Positions 1 to 7,740 are shown, counted from the first letter of the stretch. The stretch is 13,071 nucleotides of DNA from Methanomicrobiales archaeon (GCA_012510335.1 JAAZIF010000068.1:1-13071); one strand, 5' to 3'. The notes: generated by a model from the sequence alone, not told the origin. A program made the numbers and translations.

Positions 1-636
1 GCGTACCGGGGGAAGAACACGTATCCGGGCGGCCCCATCTGCGATCGCATCGGCAGCTCTGGCATACTCCTCCTCTGCATCATCCCCGTCGGTGATGAGC
101 AGGTTCCTTATAACCGCGAGTCGTCCACTCTGGTGGTCAAGGGCGAGACAGTCGAGTGCCAGCATGAACCGGGCGACCGGTTCCTCCACCGCCCCCGGTA
201 AGGCCGCCGGGTAGATCGACGAGACGAGGTCGTAGGAGAAGTAACCGACAAGCCCTCCGGAGAATGGGGGGAGCAACGCCGGAACGGCTTCAAACCGCCC
301 CATAAACGAACGGATGGCGTCTATGGCGTCGGCGGCCTCGATGTCCCCCGCGATCTCGTGTATGCGGGGATCGCCGGAGACCGTCACCCCCCCGTCGGAG
401 GTCACGGCGACGGTCGCGGCCGGGGCTGTGCAGATGAACGAGTAGCGGGCGCACCTCCCACCCCCCTCGAGCGACTCGAGCAAAAACCCCGGGCCCTCCC
501 TGAGGGAGGCGTAAAGGTCCGCCGGTGGGGCCGCGAGGAGTGGGAGTTCAGTCGATACCGGAACGACGAGGAGACGCCCGCCCGGATCCTGGTTCAGCTC
601 TCTTCGAGCCCTCTCCAGTCCACCGGCATCACCCCG
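1..636 (-). CDS. trpE: Anthranilate synthase component I (TrpE), N-terminal part, cut by the left edge; apparent frameshift at start
   Basis: Anthranilate synthase component I makes anthranilate from chorismate with ammonia supplied by TrpG, the first committed step of tryptophan synthesis. About 212 codons are open, from the stop at 637-639 to the left edge; full TrpE is roughly 500 residues, so the catalytic C-terminal half is outside. Family marks visible: VPVSTELP near the N-terminus; FLLESLEGG followed by RYSF (about 430-490), where LLES belongs to the known tryptophan feedback site; and GGLVGYFSYDLV (about 220-260). No ATG or GTG exists in this frame before these conserved parts. The expected start, an ATG at 627-629 overlapping the trpB2 stop as TGATG, is in another frame and stops after 11 codons. 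One extra G in the G-run at 609-611 would join the two, reading MPVDWRGARRELNQD. So the gene is either frameshifted or carries a one-base sequence error. Identity is firm; intactness is not. Confidence 0.85.
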
Positions 637-1987
637 TCACCGGCAGGCGGGAGAGCGACTCTTTGATCAGATCCATGGGGTACTCGTAGTCGACGAGCCC
701 TCCCGCGAAATAGGCTTCGTAGGATGAGAAGTCGAAGTTGCCGTGTCCTGAGTTGTTAAAGAGGATCACCTTCGCCTCCCCGGTCTCGCGGCACCGGAGG
801 GCCTCGTCGATCGTGGCCTTCACCGCGTGAGCCGCCTCGGGCGCAACGACGATCCCCTCTGTCCTGGCGAAGGTCACGGCGGCCTCGAAGACCTCGTTCT
901 GGTAGTAGGCGGCTGACCGTATGATGCCGTCCTGGACGAGCCTTGAGAGCAGCGGCGACGCCCCGTGGTAGCGCAGGCCGCCCGCATGGATCGCCGGCGG
1001 GACGAAGTCATGGCCGAGGGTGAACATCTTCATGATCGGGGTCAGCCCCGCGACATCCCCGTAGTCATAGGCATAGAGCCCCTTCGTCAGGGTGGGGCAT
1101 GCCGCAGGTTCCACGGCGATTATATCTGTATCAGGATGTTTCCCGCTAATCTTCTCACCCGCAAACGGGAACGAGAGGCCAGAGAAATTCGAACCACCGC
1201 CGACGCACCCGATCACGACATCGGGATAATCCTCCGCGACCGCGAGCTGCTGCAGTGCCTCCTGGCCGATGATCGTCTGGTGGAGGCAGACGTGGTTTAA
1301 TACCGAACCGAGCGCATAGTTGGTGTTCTCGTGGCTCGCCGCATCCTCGACCGCCTCAGATATGGCGATGCCAAGCGAGCCCGGTGTCTCCGGGTCGCGC
1401 TCAAGCATCATCCGGCCCGATTCCGTCCTCGGCGAGGGGCTCGGGATGCACTCGGCGCCGTAGACCTGCATCATGCTCTTCCGGTAGGGTTTCTGCTCGT
1501 ATGACGCCCGGACCATGTAGACTGTGCATTCCATATCAAAGAGGCTCGTTGCGAACGCAAGCGACGAACCCCACTGGCCCGCCCCGGTCTCGGTCGCGAG
1601 CCGCTCTATCCCTTCCTCGCGGTTGTAGTAGGCCTGGGGGATGGCGGTGTTCGGCTTATGCGAGCCCGGCGGGCTTACACCCTCCCACTTGTAGTAGATC
1701 TTCGCCGGGGTCTTTAAGGCCGCTTCAAGCCTTCTTGCCCGGTAAAGGGGGCTCGGTCTCCAGAGGGTAAGGATATCCTGGACCTCGGCCGGGATATCGA
1801 TATAGCGCTCTCTGCTCATCTCCTGCCTGATCAGCTCCATCGGGAAGATGGGCAGGAGGTCGTCAGGGGTTACCGCATTCCCGGTCGCCGGGTGAAGGGG
1901 TGGATCCAGCGGCCCTGGAAGATCGGCCTGGATGTTGTACCACCGTTTTGGCATCTCCCCCTCATCAAGGAGGAACTTCGTCTGCAT
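629..1987 (-). CDS. trpB: Tryptophan synthase beta chain, TrpB2 type
   Basis: This PLP enzyme condenses indole with serine to give tryptophan. It belongs to the TrpB2 branch, shown by GAGQWG where TrpB1 has GAGQHG, and by the long N-terminal part with WYNIQADLP. Counting from the ATG at 1985-1987 (452 residues): PLP lysine K111 in GSHKPNT, catalytic-loop E133 in ETGAGQWG, phosphate-binding GGGSN at 263-267, and NNSGHGNFD near the C-terminus. The frame is open for eight more codons, to an ATG at 2009-2011. That ATG abuts the TATA box, so it would lie upstream of the transcription start; the family also normally begins as here (MQTKFLLDE...). The gene overlaps the expected trpE start by TGATG, implying coupled translation. 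No trpA is visible. TrpB2 enzymes often act alone on free indole or salvage it; which applies here is unknown. Confidence 0.95.
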   Translation of the reverse strand: MQTKFLLDEGEMPKRWYNIQADLPGPLDPPLHPATGNAVTPDDLLPIFPMELIRQEMSRERYIDIPAEVQDILTLWRPSPLYRARRLEAALKTPAKIYYKWEGVSPPGSHKPNTAIPQAYYNREEGIERLATETGAGQWGSSLAFATSLFDMECTVYMVRASYEQKPYRKSMMQVYGAECIPSPSPRTESGRMMLERDPETPGSLGIAISEAVEDAASHENTNYALGSVLNHVCLHQTIIGQEALQQLAVAEDYPDVVIGCVGGGSNFSGLSFPFAGEKISGKHPDTDIIAVEPAACPTLTKGLYAYDYGDVAGLTPIMKMFTLGHDFVPPAIHAGGLRYHGASPLLSRLVQDGIIRSAAYYQNEVFEAAVTFARTEGIVVAPEAAHAVKATIDEALRCRETGEAKVILFNNSGHGNFDFSSYEAYFAGGLVDYEYPMDLIKESLSRLPVTG

Positions 1988-2004
1988 GCCTTCAGGGTAG
2001 TCAC

Positions 2005-2010
2005 TGTACA
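2005..2010 (-). promoter_or_regulatory. Candidate TRP box (TGTACA) at the trpB2 promoter
   Basis: The palindrome TGTACA sits just downstream of the trpB2 TATA box and upstream of the predicted transcription start. TGTACA is the recognition hexamer reported for TrpY, the tryptophan-dependent repressor of trp genes in Methanothermobacter. With the flanking bases (2005-2020) it forms a wider imperfect inverted repeat TGTA-N8-TACA. A repressor here would block TBP or polymerase. The same hexamer also occurs inside atpB at 5155-5160, so the hexamer alone proves nothing; the position is the argument. Confidence 0.4.
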
Positions 2011-2018
2011 TATATATA
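2011..2018 (-). promoter_or_regulatory. TATA box of trpB2
   Basis: TATATATA is centred about 27 bases upstream of the ATG at 1985-1987. This is the usual archaeal distance from TATA box to transcription start, so the mRNA probably begins at or within a few bases of that ATG (leaderless). Confidence 0.65.
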
Positions 2019-2093
2019 CATTACGCATCAACCTTGGACAATATAGTACCCGGTATGGCACTGGAGGGTCGTTCCGCCTCCCGGGGGCAAAGG

Positions 2094-2100
2094 GTATATG
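2094..2100 (+). promoter_or_regulatory. TATA-like box of the 2123 membrane protein gene
   Basis: GTATATG follows a purine-rich stretch (GGCAAAGG) that could serve as the BRE. It is centred about 26 bases before the ATG at 2123, and no Shine-Dalgarno precedes that ATG. Together these suggest a leaderless transcript. The match to a TATA consensus is only moderate. Confidence 0.45.
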
Positions 2101-2122
2101 GCTGCCCTGCTACTGACTGCTG

Positions 2123-2698
2123 ATGTATATCCTCGCCCACGTCATGGCCGGCGTCATCATCGGCATTGTGCTGGCAGTTCTGCTCGGTGACCGGCGCGTT
2201 GTCGCGTTCGCTGCGCTGGGTGCCATGATCCCCGACCTGATCGACAAACCGCTAGGGCACATCGTCCTCGCCGGGACGATCAACTACGGCAGGATATACT
2301 TCCACGGCCTCACCATCCTCTTCCTGGTCGTTATCGCCGGCATCCTTCTCTACCACTACCGCCGGAGGATCGGCCTCCTCGCGGCAGCTGCCGGCATGGC
2401 GAGCCACCAGATCCTCGACGGGATGTGGCACAATCCGGTCGTCTGGTACTGGCCGTTCCTCGGGCCAATACCTGGATACCACTACCCCGAGGGCTACCTC
2501 CGGGAGGCCATCCTGCGGCAGCTCTCGCAGCCGAGCGAGTGGATCTTTCTCTTACTGATCATCGGGCTGTTTGCCGTCCTCTACCGGCAGGAACTGAAGG
2601 CCCTAATCAACCGACTCAGAGACCCCACTCTCCGCCGGGCTGTAATCGCTGTGCTCGTCGTCGCCGTGCTGGCCGCAGGCTGGCAGTTCCTGGTCTGA
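2123..2698 (+). CDS. Membrane-bound metal-dependent hydrolase-like protein (YdjM/DUF457 type)
   Basis: This 191-residue integral membrane protein has the pattern of the YdjM/DUF457 family, predicted metal-dependent hydrolases of unknown substrate. The conserved polar residues fit a metal site at the membrane face: H6 in the first helix, D38 and D41 in IPDLIDKP, H61 in FHGLT, and H95 and D99 in SHQILDGMWH. Hydrophobic segments lie at about 5-21, 63-77, 84-95, 141-153 and 173-188. The segment at 105-122 (WYWPFLGPIPGYHYP) is rich in aromatic residues and proline, also usual in this family. It is transcribed divergently from trpB2 and converges on pgk, with 28 bases between the two stop codons. 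Nothing nearby points to its substrate. The family call rests on motif pattern; enzymatic activity is inferred. Confidence 0.75.
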   Translation: MYILAHVMAGVIIGIVLAVLLGDRRVVAFAALGAMIPDLIDKPLGHIVLAGTINYGRIYFHGLTILFLVVIAGILLYHYRRRIGLLAAAAGMASHQILDGMWHNPVVWYWPFLGPIPGYHYPEGYLREAILRQLSQPSEWIFLLLIIGLFAVLYRQELKALINRLRDPTLRRAVIAVLVVAVLAAGWQFLV

Positions 2699-2726
2699 GC
2701 AAATTCTTCCAGGACTGCGGCGCCGC

Positions 2727-3941
2727 TCACCCGAAGATCCTTCTTGAGATCTCCAGCGCCTCGATGGCAGGCATCTTCTTTCCGGTCAAAAACTCGATCG
2801 CCGCCCCACCACCGGTGGAGATATGCGAGAACCGATCCTCAAGGCCGAGCTGCTCGATAGCCACCCCGGTGTGCCCACCCCCTACCACCGAGAACTCCAC
2901 GGTTGAAGCGGCCCGCAAGAGGTCGTAGGTGCCGGTGGCAAACTCCTCCTCCTCAAAGAGCCCGGCCGGGCCGTTCACAACGACCGTCCCCGACTCACCG
3001 ATCTCCCGCGAAAACTCCCTGATCGACTCGATCCCGAGATCCAGCACCTGGGCCTCCTCAGGGATGGCATCCGCCGGATACTCCGCCCGGCCGCCGTCCA
3101 CTCGGACCGCGACCGAGCGCGGCAGGGATATCCGGTCCCGGCAGGTCTCGAGGAGATCGCGTGCCCGGCCGACCTCGTCCAGGTAGCCCAGGTGTTCGAT
3201 GAGCCGGATCGAAGGGCGCCCGATATCGTGGCCGGCAGCGAGCAAAAAGACGTTCCCCACAACGCCGACAACGATCACCCGATCGGCGGTCCCCCGCAGG
3301 AGGACATTCTTCGCGACAGCGATCGAGTCATCCACCTTCGTCCCGCCGAGGACAAAGGTGACGGGGCGCGGGGCGCCGGAGAAGACCCTGGAGAGATTCG
3401 CGACCTCTTTCTCCATAAGGAGGCCGGCCACCGACGGGAGCACAAGCGGCAGCCCCACGATCGAGGGCTGGGACCGGTGCGCCGTGCCAAATGCGTCGTT
3501 GACGTAAAGGTCCGCCATCGACGCCAGTCTCCGGACGAGGATGGTCTTCCTCGCATCCTCAGGCTTGAGGGTCAGGTTCTCCTCGGCGGCAAACCGGAGA
3601 TTCTCAAGCATCAGGACATCGCTGCGCTTTGCGCTACGGACAGCCTCCCGGGCGCACCGCCCGAAGATATCGTCCACGTAGGTCACCGGACGGCCGAGCA
3701 GCCGTTCCAGCCTCTCCGCGTGTGCCTCAAGCGTCGTGTAGTCCTTCTTGCCGGGCCTGCTCTGGTGTGCCAGGATGACAAGCCGGGAGTCCTCAAGCGC
3801 CTGCACCGTCGGCAGGTGTTCGCGGAACCGCTTATCATCCAGTATCTGGTTTGACGAGGGATCGATGGGCGAGTTGAGATCCACCCGCAGCATCACCGTT
3901 CCCGTCAGTCTGCCCGAGGCAGCAAGCGTACCGATCTCCAC
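2727..3941 (-). CDS. pgk: Phosphoglycerate kinase
   Basis: This enzyme interconverts 3-phosphoglycerate plus ATP with 1,3-bisphosphoglycerate plus ADP; in a methanogen it works chiefly toward gluconeogenesis. Its 404 residues match the family length. Signatures in order: RVDLNSP (19-25, substrate-binding N-domain), HQSRPG (59-64), ENLRF (113-117), YVNDAFGTAHR (146-156), GGTKVDDS (199-206, with the K of the phosphate site), NGPAGLFE (323-330), GGGHT (354-358), and STGGGAAIEFLTGK (375-388, nucleotide-binding C-domain). Translation starts at GTG (3939-3941). This is supported by AGGTGATC four bases upstream, a long match to the 16S 3' end. Only 22 bases separate it from the atpD stop, so it is probably transcribed from the ATP synthase promoter. 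Confidence 0.96.
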   Translation of the reverse strand: MEIGTLAASGRLTGTVMLRVDLNSPIDPSSNQILDDKRFREHLPTVQALEDSRLVILAHQSRPGKKDYTTLEAHAERLERLLGRPVTYVDDIFGRCAREAVRSAKRSDVLMLENLRFAAEENLTLKPEDARKTILVRRLASMADLYVNDAFGTAHRSQPSIVGLPLVLPSVAGLLMEKEVANLSRVFSGAPRPVTFVLGGTKVDDSIAVAKNVLLRGTADRVIVVGVVGNVFLLAAGHDIGRPSIRLIEHLGYLDEVGRARDLLETCRDRISLPRSVAVRVDGGRAEYPADAIPEEAQVLDLGIESIREFSREIGESGTVVVNGPAGLFEEEEFATGTYDLLRAASTVEFSVVGGGHTGVAIEQLGLEDRFSHISTGGGAAIEFLTGKKMPAIEALEISRRIFG

Positions 3942-3945
3942 CGGG

Positions 3946-3953
3946 GATCACCT
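3946..3953 (-). promoter_or_regulatory. Strong Shine-Dalgarno deciding the pgk GTG start
   Basis: AGGTGATC is complementary over its whole length to the archaeal 16S 3' end and lies four bases before the GTG at 3939-3941. It marks independent initiation on the ATP synthase transcript. Confidence 0.7.
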
Positions 3954-3963
3954 GCCCCCCTGA

Positions 3964-4590
3964 TCAGGCACTCCGTGCCTTAATCTTTTTCAGGCGGAAG
4001 AGCTCTTCGCGTTCCATCTCATCGAGCCGCATCTTGATGAAGTCCCTGGCCTCGGTGAGTTCCGGGATCACCTTGAACTCGAGCGCGTTCACGCGCCGCT
4101 TGGTGCCCTCGATCTCATCGAGCAATCGCTTCATGGTCGTCTCGATCTCGGCCGCCTCGATGACGGCCTCCACAAGATCCTCAAACGCCTCCGCGGCCTC
4201 GTCGATGACGGCAGACGTGCCGAGCAGCCCGTAGCCACGGTCGAGCACGCCTTTCCGTACCGAGGAGGCCTCTATCACCGGGACAACGACACCCATGATG
4301 TTCTTGCTCGCAACCGAGATAGCGGGGATCTCCGCCGTCGAGAATGCGGCGGCCTTCACCCCGATAGCCCCCTCTGCCGTCTCGGCAAGGGCTATAGTCT
4401 CCCTAGCGTGCGTATAGCTCTCCATCAGTGCGCCATGACTCTCCTTCGCCTCTTTCAGCACCTTGAAGAACTCCAGGATCAGCCCATCGCGCTTCATCTT
4501 TAAGATGTTGTAGCCGCGCTCCGAGAGCTTGATCCGCCTTTTCAGGGCGATCAACTCGGAACGGGTCGGCTTGATATCGCGCAGCGCCAT
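3964..4590 (-). CDS. atpD: A-type ATP synthase subunit D (central stalk)
   Basis: Subunit D is the rotating central shaft of the A1 head, held with F, and transmits ion-driven rotation to the A3B3 ring. The 208-residue protein is of family length. It has the long N- and C-terminal helices expected of an antiparallel coiled coil: IKPTRSELIALKRRIKL at the start, and VIPELTEARDFIKMRLDE with a basic tail KKIKARSA at the end. The region between is a shorter alanine-rich segment. The ATG at 4588-4590 is seven bases after the atpB stop, with AGGAG in the last atpB codons as ribosome site. It is the last synthase gene; pgk follows. Confidence 0.95.
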   Translation of the reverse strand: MALRDIKPTRSELIALKRRIKLSERGYNILKMKRDGLILEFFKVLKEAKESHGALMESYTHARETIALAETAEGAIGVKAAAFSTAEIPAISVASKNIMGVVVPVIEASSVRKGVLDRGYGLLGTSAVIDEAAEAFEDLVEAVIEAAEIETTMKRLLDEIEGTKRRVNALEFKVIPELTEARDFIKMRLDEMEREELFRLKKIKARSA

Positions 4591-4597
4591 AGGACTC

Positions 4598-5983
4598 TTA
4601 CTCCTGTGCCTTCTTCCGGTACTTCGGGTGGTACTTCTGGATCAGTTCACGGTCGATACGCACGAGCTGCTCCACCGGCAGCGCCGAGAGGAGTTCCCAG
4701 CCGAGATCCAGTGTCCCCTCGATCGACCGATCCTCATAGAGGCCCTGCCTGACGAACCGATCCTCGAAGACATCAGCAAACTCGAGGAACATCCGGTCAC
4801 GCTCTGAGAGCGCATCTTTCCCGACGATGGCCACGAGGCCCCGGAGATCGTTCCCCTCAGCATACGCCGCGTAGAGCTGGTCAGATACCTTCTTGTGGTC
4901 CTCGCGGGTGTGCCCCTCCCCGATACCGAGGTTCATAAGCCGCGAGAGCGAAGGCAGAACGTTGATCGGCGCGTATATACCCTTCCGGTGCAGCTCACGG
5001 CTGACGACGATCTGACCTTCGGTGATGTAGCCGGTCAGGTCCGGGATCGGGTGGGTGATGTCGTCACCCGGCATGGTCAGGATCGGGATCTGGGTCACCG
5101 AACCCTTGATGCCCTTGATGATGCCGGCACGCTCGTATATGCTCGCAAGGTCGGTGTACATGTACCCCGGATACCCACGCCTGCCCGGCACCTCCTCACG
5201 GGCCGCGCCGATCTGGCGGAGCGCCTCGCAGTAGTTGGTCATATCCGTCAGGATGACGAGCACGTGATACCCGAGGTCGAACGCCAGGTACTCGGCCGTG
5301 GTGAGTGCGAGGCGCGGCGTGATGATACGCTCGACCGCCGGATCGTCTGCAAGGTTTAAGAAGACGACCGCCCGCTCGAGAGCCCCGGTCTTCTCGAAGT
5401 CGGCCATGAAGTAGTTGGCCTCTTCCCGGGTGATGCCCATGGCAGCAAAGACCACAGCGAACTCTTCGACCGAGCCCGGCACCTTTGCCTGCCGGGCGAT
5501 CTGGAGCGCCACATCGTTGTGGGGCAGACCGGACGCCGAGAAGATCGGGAGTTTCTGGCCACGGACAAGGGTGTTTGTCCCGTCGATGGTCGAGATCCCC
5601 GTCTGGATGAAATCCTCAGGAGACGCACGGGCGTAAGGGTTAATAGCCGCACCGGTGATCTCGAGCCGCTTTTCGGGCACGATCTCCGGACCGCCGTCGA
5701 TCGGCTTGCCGCCGCCCGAGAGGATACGGCCGAGCATATCCTTCGCCACCGGCATCTTGATCGTCTCACCGACGAAGCGGACCCTCGAGTCCCTGCCGAT
5801 GCCGGCAGTGGTCTCGAAGATCTGGACGACCACGACCTCGTCGCTCGTATCCAGCACCTGGCCGCGCTTGACCGTGCCGTCGGCGGTTACGATATTAACG
5901 AGCTCGTTGTATCCCACCGGCTCCATCTTCTCGACAAATACCAGGGGACCTGCGATCTGTGTTATCGTTCTATACTCCTTCAT
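4598..5983 (-). CDS. atpB: A-type ATP synthase subunit B (non-catalytic)
   Basis: Subunit B alternates with A in the A3B3 hexamer and carries the non-catalytic nucleotide sites. From the ATG at 5981-5983 the protein has 461 residues, the normal length. As in this family there is no Walker A loop; the equivalent position reads SASGLPHN (149-156). Other conserved stretches are EYRTITQIAGPL at the N-terminus, EEANYFMADFEKTGALER, ILTDMTNYCEALR and PSLSRLMNLGIGEGHT. A GTG at 5987-5989 in the same frame overlaps the atpA stop and would add two residues; I prefer the ATG because family members begin with MKEY-like sequence. Initiation is probably coupled to atpA termination. Confidence 0.96.
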   Translation of the reverse strand: MKEYRTITQIAGPLVFVEKMEPVGYNELVNIVTADGTVKRGQVLDTSDEVVVVQIFETTAGIGRDSRVRFVGETIKMPVAKDMLGRILSGGGKPIDGGPEIVPEKRLEITGAAINPYARASPEDFIQTGISTIDGTNTLVRGQKLPIFSASGLPHNDVALQIARQAKVPGSVEEFAVVFAAMGITREEANYFMADFEKTGALERAVVFLNLADDPAVERIITPRLALTTAEYLAFDLGYHVLVILTDMTNYCEALRQIGAAREEVPGRRGYPGYMYTDLASIYERAGIIKGIKGSVTQIPILTMPGDDITHPIPDLTGYITEGQIVVSRELHRKGIYAPINVLPSLSRLMNLGIGEGHTREDHKKVSDQLYAAYAEGNDLRGLVAIVGKDALSERDRMFLEFADVFEDRFVRQGLYEDRSIEGTLDLGWELLSALPVEQLVRIDRELIQKYHPKYRKKAQE

Positions 5984-5985
5984 GG

Positions 5986-7740
5986 TCACGCCGCCCTTAT
6001 TGCATCAAATTCAGCTTCCATCTCCTTGTGGATCCCCTCAAGCACCGGCTCATAGTCCTTGATGAACTTGATCTGTGGAAGCTCGTTCTTGCTCTTCACA
6101 CTGACGATCTGCTGCGGGGTCGCTCCGCCCGCCTGGGCGACACGCGCGAGGTCGGCGTAGAACTTGATAGCCTTCATGATGTCATACTGCTTGGCCATCG
6201 AACAGTAGGTATCAACCGCATCGTAGGCGTTCTGCTGCAGGAAGACCTCACGGATCATCCTTGCCACCTCGATGGTGATCTGCTCCTCATCGGGAAGTGC
6301 GTCGGAGCCGACCAGCTGGACGATCTCCTGGAGCTCGGACTCCTTCTGGAGGACAGCCATTGCCCAGGCCCGGAGCGGGTTCCACTCGGGAGAGACCTCA
6401 GTGTCGTACCAGTCTGTGAGCGAGTCGAGGTAGAGCGAGTAGGAGTCCAGCCAGTTGATGGCCGGGAAGTGGCGGCGCTGGGAGAGCTTCGCGTCCAGCG
6501 CCCAGAAGACCTTGACTATACGCAGGGTGTTCTGGGTTACAGGCTCTGAGAAGTCGCCGCCGGGCGGCGAGACCGCACCGATAATAGAGACCGAGCCCCC
6601 GGTGCCGTTCAGATTCTCCACGCGGCCTGCACGCTCGTAGAACTCGGAGAGGCGTGCCGCGAGGTATGCGGGGTATCCCTCTTCGCCGGGCATCTCCTCG
6701 AGGCGGCTTGAGATCTCACGCATCGCCTCAGCCCATCGCGATGTCGAGTCGGCCATAAGGGATACGTCGTAGCCCATGTCCCGGAAGTACTCAGCGATCG
6801 TGACACCCGTATACACGGATGCCTCACGGGCCGCCACCGGCATATTCGATGTGTTTGCGATCAGAACCGTCCGCTCCATAAGCGGCCGGCCGGTCAGGGG
6901 ATCTTCGAGCTCCGGGAACTCGGTCAGCACCTCGGTCATCTCGTTGCCGCGCTCGCCGCAGCCGATGTAGACGACAATCTCAGAGTCAGACCACTTCGCA
7001 AGCTGCTGCTGGGTGACCGTCTTGCCGCTCCCGAACGGTCCCGGGATGGCCGCCGTCCCGCCTTTGGCTATAGGAAAGAGACCATCCAGGATCCGCTGAC
7101 CGGTGATCAGCGGTATGTCCGGGTTCATCTTCTCCTTCACGGGCCTGGCTACACGGACCGGCCAGCGCTGGAGCATCGTGATAGACGTGCCGTCCTCAAG
7201 GGTGCAGATGGTATCCTCCACTGTGAAACTGCCGCCCGAGATCTCCTTGACCTTGCCGCCCTTTGATGTGGGCGGGACCATCACCTTATGGATGATATTC
7301 GTCTCCTGGACAGTGCCGAGGATGTCACCGGCCCCGACGACGTCACCCACCTTCACCGTGGGCACAAACTCCCACTTCTTCTCGTGAGAGAGGCCGGGGG
7401 CTGAGACGCCGCGCTCGATGAAGTTGCCCATCTTATCAACGAGCACCTCAAGCGGCCGCTGGATCCCGTCATAGATACTGGTCAGCAGACCGGGCCCGAG
7501 CTCGACGGCGAGCGATAAGCCGGTATTCTCCACCGGTTCACCGGGCCTGATGCCGGCTGTATCTTCATAGACCTGGATGATGATGTTCTCACCCTGGATC
7601 TTGATTACCTCCCCCATCAGTTCCTCATGGCCGATCTTCACCACATCATACATATGCGCGTCGAGACCGACAGCGGTGACGACCGGCCCTGAAATCCGTT
7701 TCAGGACTCCTCGAGTCCTGTTTTCTGTTCCTTTCTTCAT
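5986..7740 (-). CDS. atpA: A-type ATP synthase subunit A (catalytic)
   Basis: Subunit A is the catalytic subunit that makes ATP from ADP and phosphate. From the ATG at 7738-7740 it has 584 residues. It carries the Walker A loop GPFGSGKT (234-241), followed by GCGERGNEMTEVL and SLMADSTSRWAEA with the Walker B region. The roughly 90-residue non-homologous insertion that distinguishes A/V-type A subunits from F-type beta lies before the P-loop (about 110-200). The frame is open three codons further, to a GTG at 7747-7749 inside atpF; the ATG, which shares one base with the atpF stop (TAATG), is the likelier start. Its end touches atpB. Confidence 0.97.
   Translation of the reverse strand: MKKGTENRTRGVLKRISGPVVTAVGLDAHMYDVVKIGHEELMGEVIKIQGENIIIQVYEDTAGIRPGEPVENTGLSLAVELGPGLLTSIYDGIQRPLEVLVDKMGNFIERGVSAPGLSHEKKWEFVPTVKVGDVVGAGDILGTVQETNIIHKVMVPPTSKGGKVKEISGGSFTVEDTICTLEDGTSITMLQRWPVRVARPVKEKMNPDIPLITGQRILDGLFPIAKGGTAAIPGPFGSGKTVTQQQLAKWSDSEIVVYIGCGERGNEMTEVLTEFPELEDPLTGRPLMERTVLIANTSNMPVAAREASVYTGVTIAEYFRDMGYDVSLMADSTSRWAEAMREISSRLEEMPGEEGYPAYLAARLSEFYERAGRVENLNGTGGSVSIIGAVSPPGGDFSEPVTQNTLRIVKVFWALDAKLSQRRHFPAINWLDSYSLYLDSLTDWYDTEVSPEWNPLRAWAMAVLQKESELQEIVQLVGSDALPDEEQITIEVARMIREVFLQQNAYDAVDTYCSMAKQYDIMKAIKFYADLARVAQAGGATPQQIVSVKSKNELPQIKFIKDYEPVLEGIHKEMEAEFDAIRAA

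Noticed and set aside
358..666. Plus-strand 102-codon frame opposite trpE
   Set aside because: It is antisense to sequence that translates into clear TrpE motifs; proline/arginine-rich shadow.
2425..2928. Plus-strand frame overlapping the membrane protein gene and the end of pgk
   Set aside because: It overlaps two well-supported genes in other frames and shows no family features.
3192..3854. Long plus-strand open frame (220 codons) opposite pgk
   Set aside because: It lies antisense to a clear pgk, has a composition typical of a GC-rich shadow frame (many Arg, Pro, His, Asp), and no ribosome site or recognisable motif.
5155..5166. TGTACATGTAC motif inside atpB
   Set aside because: It is internal to a conserved coding region with no promoter features; treated as a chance TGTACA and used as a caution for the trpB2 site.
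5519..6549. Plus-strand open frames opposite atpB and atpA (up to 196 codons)
   Set aside because: These are shadows of strongly conserved ATP synthase genes, with no motif or promoter.
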